This document shows positions 22,416 to 33,090 of a DNA stretch of 64,000 nt, piece by piece. Within the stretch, counting starts at the first letter, position 1. The number at the start of each line of letters is the position of its first letter. The position numbers were made by a program, and so were the translations under genes. Source of the stretch: Macquaria australasica (lineage: Eukaryota > Chordata > Actinopteri > Centrarchiformes > Percichthyidae); the NCBI GenBank assembly GCA_005408345.1, contig SEMN01000017.1:1798001-1862000 (forward strand), in the 5' to 3' direction. The notes under the pieces were generated by a model. It did no database searches and was not told where the DNA came from. It saw only the letters and a program-made list of their open reading frames with translations.

Positions 22416-24860
22416 TTAAAGTCCGTGAGTCTCTGCCTCTCGTAGAGGCCTCAGGGTGACCTCTCTCCTGTAGGAGAAGCGGGTGAGTTTGACCCTGTAG
22501 TAGTACATCCTCTCCCTGCACTGCAGCAGGTGGTAAAGAGACAGGGTGAACTTAGTCAGTGCCAGTGTGCAGGTGATCTCCACCACCAGCAGTGCTGTGT
22601 AGATCATCATCTGAGATTTGCACTGCTGAACTTTGTTTCTGTACTGATATGTGAAGGAAGGTGATGGCTCCTGAGTTACTGGCTCCATCGGAGAGGTGAA
22701 GACCACTGGAGTGGTTTGTGGAGGAGGCGTTTGGGTGGTAGTTGATTGGGTAGTCCTGAGGGTGGTGGTTGTAGGCATAGTTGTTGTAGGTGTAGTTGTG
22801 GTCGTAGTGGTTGTGGGCATACTTGTTGTGGTGGTGGGTGTCGTTGTTGTTAAAGTTGTTGTGGGTATAATTATTGTTGTTGTGGTGGTGGTGGGTGTCG
22901 TTGTTGTTAAAGTTGTTGTGGGTATAGTTGTTGTTGTTGTAGTGGTGGTGGGTGTACTTGTTGTTAAAGTGGTTGTGGGTGTAGCTGTTGTTGTTGTGGT
23001 GGTGGTGGGTGTCGTTGTTGTTAAAGTTGTTGTGGGTATAGTTGTTGTTGTGGTGGTGGTGGGTGTACTTGTTGTTAAAGTGGTTGTGGGTGTAGCTGTT
23101 GTTATGGTGGTGGGTGCAGTTGTTATCGTGGTCATGGCTGTGGTGGCTATAGCTGTGCTTATAGTGGTTGTAAGTGTGGTTGTTGGCAGAGCAGTGGTTG
23201 TTGGTATTGTTGTGGTGGTTGTGGCTAGTGGTGTGGTGGAGACAGTGGTGGTTCTTGTAGTTGTAGTTGGCAAAGTGGTTGTTGGAGTTGTGGTAGTAAG
23301 GATGGTGGTGATTGGTTCTGTGGTTGGGAGTATAGTGGTGGGTGTGGTGGTTGTTGGAGGCATAGTGGTGGTTGGCAAAGTGGTGGTTGTAGGAAGAGGT
23401 GTTGTAGTAGTAAGAGTGGTGGTTGTTGGTTCTGTCGTTGGGAGTGTTGTGGTAGTTGTCGGAGTTGTTGTGGTGGTGGTGGTGGTGATCAAGGGAGTGG
23501 TTGTGGGGGGAATGGTGGGGCAAATAAATTGATCCTCTGTTAATGATTGGATTTTCTGCCCTTTTAGATCTTCTGGATACTCACAGACCACAGGAGGCAC
23601 AATCTTGACAGAGTTCGCCTTCATCCAGAGGTGAAGATGTATCAGATTACAGTCACAGTGCCAAGGGTTGTCACTGAGGTGAAGTTTTCTGAGTTTTGTT
23701 AAAGGCTGAAAAATATTCTCAGGAACCGTCTGGAGGTTGTTGTAAGCTAGCTTGAGTGTGGTCAGTGATTGTAGCTTTTCAAACACGTCTTCATCCAGCA
23801 AATGTATCTTGTTGTTCATTAGATTCAGCTCTGTGAGCTTCTCAGAGCCTTCAAAGTACTCAGCATTCACGGTGACAAAGTGATTTTTAGACAGATCTAG
23901 CTTCTTGAGTTTCTTCAGAGGGCTGACTATTCCTTTAGGAAGAGTGCTGAGATTGTTTTCACTGAGGCTTAACTCAGTCAATTTAGGCATTTCTCCAAAA
24001 AGCACTGGTGGTAGGCTAGTCAGTTTATTCTTCTGTAGGGTCAGTGTTTTAAGCTGAGAGAAGCCAACAAAAAATTCTTGTGGCAAACCAGTCAGAAGAT
24101 TACTATCCAAAAACAGCTTATTTAGTTTGTCTTTATGTGGAAATAGATTCGGCGATAATTCTGCTATTTTGTTTCCCTGCAAGCCAATTTCCTTCAAGTT
24201 TGGCAAATTCTGAAAAATCTCTTCAGGAATGGTGGTCAGCTGATTCTCATAAAGCCGCAGAGTCTGCAGTTTGTTTAGGTTTGAGAACCAGTCGGCAGAT
24301 ACAGCGGAGAGATTGTTTTTAGCTAAATGGAGGAGTATAAGGTTCTCAAGGCCATCAAAGGTCCCGTCTTCAATCGATTCGATCTCGTTCCCATGTAGCA
24401 GGAGTTCTCTTACTTTTTTAAGGCCGTCAAACAAGCCCTTCTCCAGACTACGGAGCTTGTTTAGCTTTAGTATAATCTTCTCCAGGTTGCTGAGGTCTTT
24501 AAAGACTCCCACTGGGATTGACGTTAATGGAGTGCTGGAGATCTCAATATTCTTGAGGTTTACCAAACCTTCAAAAGCTCCCGGTTCAATAGATGTCGTA
24601 TTAGTGTTCATGAACTCCACCTTTTCAAGCTGGGGGTTTTCAACAAAGGCCTCTTTGGGGATTGTTTTAATCTGGCTGTCCACAAAGAAAACCTCTGTCA
24701 CACCTGGTTTCAGGAAGCGTGGGATTTCTGTCGTAGATGAACTAAAAACATCCTGGTTCTCTTTGGGGCAGTCTGTCTCCTTTTCACATTGTTTGTTTTG
24801 AGTCAATGAAGACTTAAACAGTAATGACAGAAAAAGAACGATGATTTCTCCTCGAAACAT
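22416..24860 (-). CDS. CPN2-like LRR type I membrane protein with Thr-rich mucin stalk
   Basis: An 814-residue single-exon reading frame. Visible parts: signal peptide 1-21; a short cysteine-containing segment (C25, C31) where an LRRNT cap would be; fourteen 24-residue LRRs at about 54-389; an LRRCT cap with C402, C404, C426 and C447 (about 390-448); a Thr/Pro-rich, presumably heavily O-glycosylated stalk at about 449-722; a transmembrane helix at about 751-779; and a 35-residue basic tail. The first LRRs (FFVDSQIKTIP, FMNT) and the cap (NPWHCDC, DLKGQ) read most like carboxypeptidase N subunit 2, which in mammals is secreted and has no such stalk. LRR plus mucin plus membrane anchor recalls platelet GPIb-alpha, but the repeat number is too high for that protein. 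The acceptor TTTTTATAG ends 9 nt before the ATG, which supports this start and implies a 5' UTR intron. Function is probably adhesion or scaffolding; the ligand is unknown. Confidence 0.85.
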   Translation of the reverse strand: MFRGEIIVLFLSLLFKSSLTQNKQCEKETDCPKENQDVFSSSTTEIPRFLKPGVTEVFFVDSQIKTIPKEAFVENPQLEKVEFMNTNTTSIEPGAFEGLVNLKNIEISSTPLTSIPVGVFKDLSNLEKIILKLNKLRSLEKGLFDGLKKVRELLLHGNEIESIEDGTFDGLENLILLHLAKNNLSAVSADWFSNLNKLQTLRLYENQLTTIPEEIFQNLPNLKEIGLQGNKIAELSPNLFPHKDKLNKLFLDSNLLTGLPQEFFVGFSQLKTLTLQKNKLTSLPPVLFGEMPKLTELSLSENNLSTLPKGIVSPLKKLKKLDLSKNHFVTVNAEYFEGSEKLTELNLMNNKIHLLDEDVFEKLQSLTTLKLAYNNLQTVPENIFQPLTKLRKLHLSDNPWHCDCNLIHLHLWMKANSVKIVPPVVCEYPEDLKGQKIQSLTEDQFICPTIPPTTTPLITTTTTTTTPTTTTTLPTTEPTTTTLTTTTPLPTTTTLPTTTMPPTTTTPTTILPTTEPITTILTTTTPTTTLPTTTTRTTTVSTTPLATTTTTIPTTTALPTTTLTTTISTAIATTAMTTITTAPTTITTATPTTTLTTSTPTTTTTTTIPTTTLTTTTPTTTTTTTATPTTTLTTSTPTTTTTTTTIPTTTLTTTTPTTTTTTIIIPTTTLTTTTPTTTTSMPTTTTTTTTPTTTMPTTTTLRTTQSTTTQTPPPQTTPVVFTSPMEPVTQEPSPSFTYQYRNKVQQCKSQMMIYTALLVVEITCTLALTKFTLSLYHLLQCRERMYYYRVKLTRFSYRREVTLRPLREAETHGL
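22690..23520 (-). repeat. Thr-codon (ACN/ACC) coding minisatellite of the mucin stalk
   Basis: The stalk of the CPN2-like gene is written almost entirely in ACA/ACC/ACT codons. It contains about five imperfect units of roughly 55-70 bp (IPTTTLTTTTPTTTTTT-like at the protein level). The low complexity leaves long open frames in other registers: a His/Asn-rich one on the same strand and a Val/Gly-rich one on the opposite strand. I regard these as shadows. Copy number probably varies between individuals. Confidence 0.85.
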
Positions 24861-24869
24861 GCTTATTCA
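24861..24869 (-). other. 5' UTR remnant and splice acceptor before the CPN2-like start
   Basis: On the minus strand CTTTTTATAG is a good pyrimidine-rich acceptor. It leaves only 9 nt of untranslated exon before the ATG. The upstream exon is unproven; a candidate donor CAG|GTAGGC lies on the minus strand at about 26697-26706. Confidence 0.6.
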
Positions 24870-24934
24870 CTATAAAAAGAAAAAAAGTGATAATGTATAA
24901 CATAAAATTGAGTAGATTCAATTTAGACCTTGTA

Positions 24935-25133
24935 CAGTGGGGCAAAAAAGTATTTAGTCAGCCACCAATTGTGCAAGTTCTCCCACTTAAAAAGATGAGA
25001 GAGGCCTGTAATTTTCATCATAGGTATACCTCAACTATGAGAGACAAAATGAGAAAAAAAATCCAGAAAATCACATTGTCTGATTTTTAAAGAATTTATT
25101 TGCAAATTATGGTGGAAAATAAGTATTTGGTCA
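24935..25133. repeat. Tc1 terminal inverted repeat, left
   Basis: Pairs with 26340-26538. The inner half has diverged by substitutions and small length changes, while the outer 90 or so bp match exactly. Confidence 0.9.
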
Positions 25134-25149
25134 ATAACAAAAGTTCATC

Positions 25150-26172
25150 TCAATCCTTTGTTATATACCCTTTGTTGGCAATGACAGAGGTCAAACGTTT
25201 TCTGTAAGTCTTCACAAGGTTTTCACACACTGTTGCTGGTATTTTGGCCCATTCCTCCATGCAGATCTCCTCTAGAGCAGTGATGTTTTGGGGCTGTCGC
25301 TGGGCAACACGGACTTTCAACTCCCTCCAAAGATTTTCTATGGGGTTGAGATCTGGAGACTGGCTAGGCCACTCCAGGACCTTGAAATGCTTCTTACGAA
25401 GCCACTCCTTCGTTGCCCGGGCGGTGTGTTTGGGATCATTGTCATGCTGAAAGACCCAGCCACGTTTCATCTTCAATGCCCTTGCTGATGGAAGGAGGTT
25501 TTCACTCAAAATCTCACGATACATGGCCCCATTCATTCTTTCCTTTACACGGATCAGTCGTCCTGGTCCCTTTGCAGAAAAACAGCCCCAAAGCATGATG
25601 TTTCCACCCCCATGCTTCACAGTAGGTATGGTGTTCTTTGGATGCAACTCAGCATTCTTTCTCCTCCAAACACGACAAGTTGAGTTTTTACCAAAAAGTT
25701 CTATTTTGGTTTCATCTGACCATATGACATTCTCCCAATCCTCTTCTGGATCATCCAAATGCTCTCTAGCAAACTTCAGACGGGCCTGGACATGTACTGG
25801 CTTAAGCAGGGGGACACGTCTGGCACTGCAGGATTTGAGTCCCTGGCGGCGTAGTGTGTTACTGATGGTAGCCTTTGTTACTTTGGTCCCAGCTCTCTGC
25901 AGGTCATTCACTAGGTCCCCCCATGTGGTTCTGGGATTTTTGCTCACCGTTCTCGTGATCATTTTGACCCCACGGGGTGAGATCTTGCGTGGAGCCCCAG
26001 ATCGAGGGAGATTTTCAGTGGTCTTGTATGTCTTCCATTTTCAAATAATTGCTCCCACAGTTGATTTCTTCACACCAAGCTGCTTACCTATTGCAGATTC
26101 AGTCTTCCCAGCCTGGTGCAGGTCTACAATTTTGTTTCTGGTGTCCTTTGACAGCTCTTTGGTCTTGGCCAT
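25150..26172 (-). pseudogene. Tc1 transposase, 340 codons, one in-frame stop
   Basis: Reading from the ATG at 26172 (MAKTKELSK) to the stop at 25150 gives 340 codons, the usual Tc1 length. The only defect I see is TGA at codon 44 (26041-26043), where the family has an arginine; CGA to TGA is a single CpG-type transition. The paired helix-turn-helix N-terminus is otherwise readable. The DDE catalytic triad is intact: D153 (WSDETK), D244 (QHDNDPKHT) and E279 (NPIENLW), with DD34E spacing. An internal ATG at codon 71 leaves a 270-residue open frame, but that would lack most of the DNA-binding domain. I therefore call it an inactive, recently decayed copy. Confidence 0.93.
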
Positions 26173-26339
26173 AGTGGAGTTTGGAGTCTGACTGTTTGAG
26201 GTTGTGGACAGGTGTCTTTTATACTGATAACGAGTTCAAAGAGGTGCCATTAATACAGGTAACGAGTGGAGGACAGAGGAACCTCTTAAAGAAGAAGTTA
26301 CAGGTCTGTGAGAGCCAGAAATCTTGCTTGTTTGTAGGT

Positions 26340-26538
26340 GACCAAATACTTATTTTACAGAGGAATTTACCAATTAATTCATTAAAAATCCTACAATGTG
26401 ATTTCCTGGATTCTTTCCCCCCATTCTGTCTCTCATAGTTGAAGTGTACCTATGATGAAAATTACAGGCCTCTCTCATCTTTTTAAGTGGGAGAACTTGC
26501 ACAATTGGTGGCTGACTAAATACTTTTTTGCCCCACTG
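26340..26538. repeat. Tc1 terminal inverted repeat, right
   Basis: Inverted partner of 24935-25133, ending CCCCACTG followed by the TA target dinucleotide. Confidence 0.9.
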
Positions 26539-26540
26539 TA

Positions 26541-28746
26541 TATAGTTTAGAAGGTAGTTTAATGTATGATTTTTCTCTCTTTCTTGTGCTAATACATGAG
26601 TGGTCAAGTGTCAGTTACATTATAAAAAGCTTTACTATATCAAGTTATCATTAAATCTATGTACTGTTATAGTCAGATGCCAGAAGAAACATTTGCCTAC
26701 CTGATTATTTCCCGTCCTAGGATGAAATAGATTGTTACAGCAGTGAGGAGACATAAACAGGTTCAGTCCCATTAGTTATCGTCTGTATCGATGTTTGCCA
26801 GCAGGCTCGAGTGTGTTGCATCCCATGTGAGGCGTGGTGTAACACACTTCTGCAGCTTGAGATAAGAGCAAGGACAGAAGGTTTTTAATGTTTCTGCCAG
26901 TTACTGCACTGCTCTGCAGCATGGCTCCAAGATTGCAAAATTAATATATTTTTTCTTATTTCTTATAATCAGACATTCACAAACTCTTTATTTTCAATAT
27001 TCTGAATATTTAAAATTAAAGTAGTTTTCAAAACAGTGTCTTCTGCCATCACTGCCTACAAATTAATTGAATTTTAATTTTAAATTTGATGGATGATCAC
27101 CACTGACTCTAAGCAGTACCTACCGTCTGATGAGTTAGGTATGCTAGGTTATTCACCTAGGACAGTAGCATAAACAACAGATGTTTTTAGTTAAAGTTAA
27201 AAGCTTGAATATTCATTATTCATGCACATACTCCAAATGTTAACATACCCTTTGGTATGTAGACATTTTGTCATTTTGAAAATATGCCTGTTCCCACATC
27301 AGGGAAAGCAGAAAAAAAGTGAAAACTTGAAATATCAACAATTTTACTCTATTTCACATGCATTTATCTCCAGTTTGTTGATTATGTTTTGTTTTAACTT
27401 CCTCACTAGAACATTGCTATTGTCAGGCAACAATTAGACATACATTACAGCACTTGTGACTCATTTGTTTTGTCTGATATCTGTAATTGCTGGCCTTTGG
27501 ATTTTAGCCAAAGGTTTCAAACATTACTCTGACTTCCATCCATTAGATGGCAGTCTTTCATATACAATTGATTTAATCAAGTGGAAAGTACTGTAGAAAC
27601 AAAGTTAAAGAAGTTATTACCAGTGCTAAATGTACACCATCACTCCATTATTCTACGACAAGCAATAAAGTTTTGTCTCACATAAATACAGATTGCTGTG
27701 AATGCAACCCCAACAGTTTGTGGTACAGTATCATGCTGTGCCTCCTTCCCTTCACCATGACCACTTTTAAAGCTACTCAGTCTGGACTTTGTTTTGTTCT
27801 TCTGGACATTCCACAAACTGAACTGGCACAATCAACGTAATCAGAAACATACTGGTGATTAAAAGTCCTGCGCCTATTGACTATTTAGTGATCACAACAG
27901 GATCATTATCCTCCAAGTAGCCCATAACATGCTGTATAAATAACAAAATCTCAGTACTTGTAGATGTGCTAATGTATTTCTTCTCATTTTTTTCATCTAA
28001 TGTATGATATAGTGTCTAATGCTACTTACATTTATTTGTGGGTAATTTCCTTCTCACAAGCATTTAAGTGGAGTTTTTTTCCTCCTCTACACTGAATAAT
28101 GTGTAGATAAAGGGTGACTTGCCATCAGAATCTTGGAGATTAAGTTTGCATATAATACCACTAAGTTCAGTCAATTATTAACACAATGTTGCTCCCACTA
28201 AAAGTAGTGCATTTATTCAATATATGGTAGCATTTTGCATTGTAAGTGTGGAAACCATAGGATGAATTGTGTTACAGTGGAGTCAAAATGACATGTTTCA
28301 TTTTGCATGGGCAGCCATTTTGCAGAAAAAAGTAGAACAGTCTCCTAAATGTATTGTTGTTAGCACAGAAAGCCATTGTCAAACTGCAAGTATTAGTACT
28401 GAAAAATGGAAAATAGTTTGAATAAAATACTGTGGGTTTCCCACAAGATGGCAACGTGGGTGTTTTTACAGTTAGTACATACAATGTCTGTTCTCTTTTT
28501 ACATGACGCATGAAAGGAATACTGGCTGGTAAATTTGATCATTAAAAATTGAAAGCTAATGAATTCAAAAGTTGATCTGTTTGTTCTAGCTTGTACGTCT
28601 GAATAGAGATGAAGTGGTTGTTTCTGTTGCCTTTGAGGCTCTAAATCAACTCTAGACTCCACATTTTCAGAATAAACCACAGTAATCAGTGAGCAGTTTC
28701 CCTTGGCTTTAAAAGTTCTTGGGTTGCTGATGTTTGGTGGTCTAGT
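26541..28746. other. Intergenic sequence between the Tc1 element and LRRC15
   Basis: No coding exon is visible. It may contain the untranslated first exon and promoter of the CPN2-like gene: a candidate donor lies near 26700, and a minus-strand CTTATCTCAAG word (GATA-type site) at about 26858-26868. The rest is AT-rich, with TTTATT (minus-strand AATAAA) at 28211 as a possible LRRC15 polyadenylation signal. Confidence 0.4.
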
Positions 28747-30453
28747 CTACAGCACAGAGTTCTTATTTCTGCGGCCTATATTTCCTCTGCCTCTCTTGTT
28801 CTTCCTCCAGCACACACAGCTGATGATGACAGTGCTGATGATGACAGTGGACACTACTGCAATGGCAATGAGGATGATCGAAGTATCATTAGAAACCGTT
28901 CCCTTTTCCCCTTGTCCACCGCTGGTGACCTCCTCATGCTCTGAGGTGGGGGTGGTCTTCACAGCAGGTGAAGAGGTGCTTCGTCTGGTTGGAGGGGTAT
29001 GGGGTTTCCTCCTCTTCTCTGTTGAGGTCATCACAGGCTCCTCAGTAGAGCTGAGAGGCATAAGGTCCTTATTTGTCAGCAGAGCAATTACCTCACCATT
29101 CAGTGGTGTTTCACAGACCACAAGAGATTGGTTTGCCTTGGATGGATGCTGTTTCAGCCAGTCTCTAAGTGGCAGAATATCCTTGTCACACCTCCATGGG
29201 TTCTGCTGCAGGAGTACTTCCTTTGCTGCAGTGAGGGCATCTAGACTCTCCTGTGGCAGGTTGGGAAGGGAGTTATTTGTCAGGTCTATTTGTTCCAAGT
29301 GGTTCAGGCCCTGGACAAAACCCAAAGGGAGAGAGCTGATGAAGTTGTGCTCCAAGGAAATGTTGACCAGACTGAGCAGACCTTGGAAAGTCCCAGGTTG
29401 CAGCGTTGTGAGTAGATTGGTGTGAAGTGATACCTCTCCCAGATGCTCCAACCCTTTAAAGGCCCTGGTGGATACATAGCTGATCCGGTTCCGACTGAGC
29501 ACCAGGAGACGCAACTGAGTCAGGTTCCTGAATGTGTCATCCTCCACGCGGCTCAGCTTGTTGTCATATAGCCACAACTCCTGCAGGGCCATAGGCCCAA
29601 ACACCCCTGGTCCAAGACTCTCCAGCTGGTTTTCATACAGGGAGATCTGGGAAAGGAGGGGCAGGTTTAAGAAGATTCCTTGTGGAAGAGATGTGAGCCT
29701 GTTGTGGGAGAGGAACAGCTTCTGGAGTTTCAAAGTCTTGGAGAACAGGTCATGGTGAAGATGAGTGATTAGATTGTCATGTAGGGATAGTTCCTCCAGG
29801 TTTCCAAGGTCATCCAAACTGCCAATGGGGAGTTCCTGTAGCGAGTTTCTGTTAAGCCGTAAGGTTTTCAGTTTAGAAAGACCCTTGAATGTCTCTCTAG
29901 GTATTTGACTGATATTGTTTCCGGATAGGTAAAGGTACTGCAGCTCAACAAGAGGGTGAAAGGTTTCCACAAGTACAGAAGTAAAAAGGTTCTTACTGAG
30001 ATCAAGGACTTTCAGATCTGTCAATGAGGAAAACCAGTTAGGGCGGAGTACCAGGAGATTGTTGCTCTTCAGATTCAGGGACTCAAGCTTCTGAAGATTT
30101 TGGAACAAGGCTTCAGGGAGATCTTGTAGTTTGGTGCCAGTAAACCCTAAGGCACCTATGTTCGGAGTGGAATCAAATGTGCCATTGCGCACTTCCCTCA
30201 GATCAGTGTCTTTAATCACAAATATGCCAAGGGCATTAGAGAAATTGGTCAGGTCCTCTGGTTTCAGAAAGTTGATATTGCAATTGGAGAAGTAGAGGGT
30301 AGTGGTAGATGAGGGCACAGTTATGGGGAAGTCTGAGAGGCCACTGCAAAGGATTTTGGTTTCTTGACATTTGCATCCATCCGGACATGCCCAAACAACA
30401 GCGTTGAAAGAACAGAGAAGTAGGAGCACACGAAGGGTCAGGGGCAGGTCCAT
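28747..30453 (-). CDS. lrrc15: Leucine-rich repeat-containing protein 15 (LRRC15)
   Basis: A 568-residue type I membrane protein in a single coding exon; human LRRC15 has 581. Signal peptide at about 1-22; LRRNT cap CPDGCKC...C at 23-36; fifteen LRRs at about 50-408; LRRCT cap beginning NPWRCDKDILPLRDWL (about 409-460), nearly the same as the human cap; a Ser/Thr/Pro-rich stem; a transmembrane helix at about 525-549; and a short basic tail of 19 residues. The tenth repeat (FGPMALQELWLYDN) is one residue short. The family binds matrix proteins at the surface of stromal and mineralising cells and has no known enzymatic activity. The acceptor TCTGTTCTAG lies 7 nt before the ATG, so the 5' UTR is spliced. 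It sits between the CPN2-like gene and GP5, same strand, as expected from vertebrate synteny. Confidence 0.92.
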   Translation of the reverse strand: MDLPLTLRVLLLLCSFNAVVWACPDGCKCQETKILCSGLSDFPITVPSSTTTLYFSNCNINFLKPEDLTNFSNALGIFVIKDTDLREVRNGTFDSTPNIGALGFTGTKLQDLPEALFQNLQKLESLNLKSNNLLVLRPNWFSSLTDLKVLDLSKNLFTSVLVETFHPLVELQYLYLSGNNISQIPRETFKGLSKLKTLRLNRNSLQELPIGSLDDLGNLEELSLHDNLITHLHHDLFSKTLKLQKLFLSHNRLTSLPQGIFLNLPLLSQISLYENQLESLGPGVFGPMALQELWLYDNKLSRVEDDTFRNLTQLRLLVLSRNRISYVSTRAFKGLEHLGEVSLHTNLLTTLQPGTFQGLLSLVNISLEHNFISSLPLGFVQGLNHLEQIDLTNNSLPNLPQESLDALTAAKEVLLQQNPWRCDKDILPLRDWLKQHPSKANQSLVVCETPLNGEVIALLTNKDLMPLSSTEEPVMTSTEKRRKPHTPPTRRSTSSPAVKTTPTSEHEEVTSGGQGEKGTVSNDTSIILIAIAVVSTVIISTVIISCVCWRKNKRGRGNIGRRNKNSVL

Positions 30454-30460
30454 TATTTCT

Positions 30461-33043
30461 CTAGAACAGAAGAAATGTTACATCCATGGTTAGTTATGGA
30501 TCTTGTATCAGATTGACATCATTCTTTTTTTCCTTGTCATTCTTTTTTAAATTTGTCTTTTGTAAGTCCCCCAGTTTTATGGAAGTGCAATACTAAGTCA
30601 CTGGAGTAACCCCTTAGGTCAGTGTTGAGCTTTGCACAGCTTGATGCCAGTACCTCTAAAAGCTGACTGACCATAGGACCACTAAGGTGGCAGGAACACA
30701 AAACAATAGAGATAAAACACTGAAATTTACCACAAAACAATAATGTTTGCAGCTCTAAAAAGTAATTCCTATTTGAAATTACTGTTGGCTTTGTATTACA
30801 ATAATAGGGTCTACTCTTGCACATGAAGGAAACTGAACTGCTCAACTCAGATTATGGGGACAATTTTTTGTATTTGTTGTGTTTTTACTTCACTGCACTA
30901 CTCTCTGAGATTTGATGTACAATAGTTGTTAGTTTCAAGGACAGTAAAAAAAAAAAAGAGATATTGTGGTCTGTTTTTTCTCTTCTCACTGAGAGGACAG
31001 CCACAAAGGGGATTCTCTGCACTTTAAATTGCCACCATAATAAGGCAGTTATACAGTTATAAAGGCAACTGTAATTAGTAACAGTCTCTACATGTTGCAG
31101 CCTCAGCATTCTTGTTTTAACCAAAAAGAATACATTTGCATATTTGCAATTGATCCAGTGTTGTCTGTGACTAGGAGCGTTGCCCGTCAGCATTGTCAAC
31201 AGGATTTGCTGATAAATTATCATGCTTAGCAGCCTTTTGGCATTAAAGCTATTTAGTCACAATTTGTGTTCAACGCCAACTTCGGAGCCCACCTATGCTT
31301 GAAAAGTTTGCTGCTGAATGTTTTTAGAAGAAATTCCCCAAACTGAGTATATCCTCATTGAAAATTGACATGGTGTTTGGTTTGCTGCCACAAAATGATT
31401 TCTGTGTTGTGTCTACGGTATTTCCCTAGATGACAGACTGACTGCACATGTTTGAGGCTGTGGTGGATGCTGTGCTCACTACTTGTAATGGCACAGGAGG
31501 CTCCAAACACAAAGCTGTGCCAACATAATGACCTCCTTCTCCATACAAATCCATTTAAAGTTCTGCAACTTAAGGTTGGCAAGCATGAGTTGTTTCTCAG
31601 TGGCTGTGTTGTATTAGGGTGCAGAAAGAGTCTTTCCGAGGAAGTGAGTTTCTAAAGAGACCAGTATGTCCCTCAAATGAGCTCAGCCACATTTATTCTT
31701 TCTTTCGTTATTTTCCTTTTTTTCTTTTCTTTTCTTTTCTTTTTTCACATCAAAGCTCAGGGGTCATAAAAGACTTCCTGGAACATCACAGCTGTTCCCA
31801 TTTTCAATACATTTTGTACTCATGTCTGCTTTCATTCAAGCCGTGGGGTGCTGGGTCCCTGCTATGATATGGAAAGTAATTGTTAGTAAAGCGCTGTCAC
31901 TGTGCTATTTTAGAACACATTATTCTTTATTCCCAACCCTGCCAGTACCCCTACTTTACCAGTGCTCCTTACTTTTACTACTACTATCAATAACCCTAAC
32001 CCTTTTTAGTTATGACTTTCCTTCTTATTTGTTCGAATGAGGTTTTGTGGGGCAATACCCACTGGTTTCATTACTATGACTTCCCTTTTCTGCTGTGTGA
32101 CACATTTAAGTCAGGGATGTGTTTCTGATTATACAAATACAGAAAACTAACACTCAGATGTCCATTGAGTAATGTGTTATCTGAACATAGTTCTCCTTCC
32201 CTTGTTTGTTACAGTGGAAAACGTTACTACATAAAAAAAATACTATCAGGAACAATGGATTTAAGCAGCTTTAGTAGCTTTCAGACACATTCATGCATCA
32301 CTGCTTCTAGACACAAAATCACTGAGAACTGTTGTCACTCCTTACAAGTATGAGTTTAATAATGTCCCTGTTTGAACAAGACCTGATATCTAAACCATGT
32401 TTCCTCTCTGGTGTATATTATAACATTCCCAGTCCAACCAAAACCACTGTCTGCTCCCGACTGGGACAACCTGGAATGGTCTGCAGTACAGTGTAATGGC
32501 TAAAGCATTTCCAGTTTTACCATTAATTGCTTTGATTTTTTTTCCCCCTTTGCCAAAGCTGAGGGATCAGCACTTTGTCTGTCATGAAAAGACTAAACTA
32601 GCAAAGTAGAGGACTGTACTGCCAGAGACCAAGCTACAGAAGTTAATTCATGTTTTATATAAAAGGTTTTTATTACTACGTTATCTGACAGTGTTAAGAC
32701 ACAAGCTATCCTAAATAAACTACATTTTCGAGCAGAAAATCATTTACTAAATTCAGTGCAAAATAAGAATCCCATTGGCAGTATTGTAGTTTACACATGA
32801 ATAAACACATTATCAAACAAAATCAAGTGTTGAATCATGTTTAGAAGGTTGTATTTTTAAGAATGGAAAGAAGGATCATGCACAAACTTATTGCTGTTAT
32901 AACTTATTGATTACTATCCTTATCTTATTTCTGTACTGATTGATTCCATGAAATCTGCCATATTATCCTTGACAAGTATTTTACAAGTAAGTAGCAATCA
33001 GCACTTTGTTAACCAGGACAGCATGCTGTTTTGCTGAACTTAC
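30461..33043 (-). other. Probable 5' UTR intron of LRRC15
   Basis: The minus-strand acceptor CTGTTCTAG ends at 30461, and a consensus donor GTAAGTTCAG starts at 33043, giving an intron of about 2.6 kb. There are no coding exons inside. A (CTTTT)n-type pyrimidine tract lies at about 31715-31746. Confidence 0.55.
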
Positions 33044-33072
33044 CTCCCGTAGCGGCTTACGATGGAGTGAAC
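33044..33072 (-). other. Predicted non-coding first exon of LRRC15
   Basis: The minus-strand exon ends GCTACGGGAG followed by GTAAGTTCAG, a strong donor. A TATA-like CATAAAAG lies at about 33098-33105, some 30 nt upstream, which would place transcription initiation near 33070. The exon carries no ATG. The linkage to the coding exon is inferred from the acceptor at 30461. Confidence 0.5.
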
Positions 33073-33090
33073 AGAGACAGTGAGTTGGTG

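Larger units (their letters stand above)
24935..26538 (-). mobile_element. Tc1-type DNA transposon, 1604 bp, with long inverted repeats
   Basis: The element has TA on each side (24933-24934 and 26539-26540) and ends CAGTGGGGC/GCCCCACTG. The terminal inverted repeats are about 199 bp (24935-25133 and 26340-26538). Their outermost 90 or so bp are identical, which points to a fairly young insertion. It carries one transposase frame on the minus strand. It lies between the CPN2-like gene and LRRC15, most likely inside the 5' UTR intron of the former and in the same transcriptional direction. Close relatives of this family are very widespread in fishes. Confidence 0.95.

Noticed and set aside
22552..23532. 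Long His/Asn-rich (minus) and Val/Gly-rich (plus) frames across the mucin tract
   Set aside because: They are alternate readings of the Thr-codon repeat of the CPN2-like gene.
25244..26191. Several plus-strand open frames within the Tc1 element
   Set aside because: Antisense shadows of the transposase; no independent family features.
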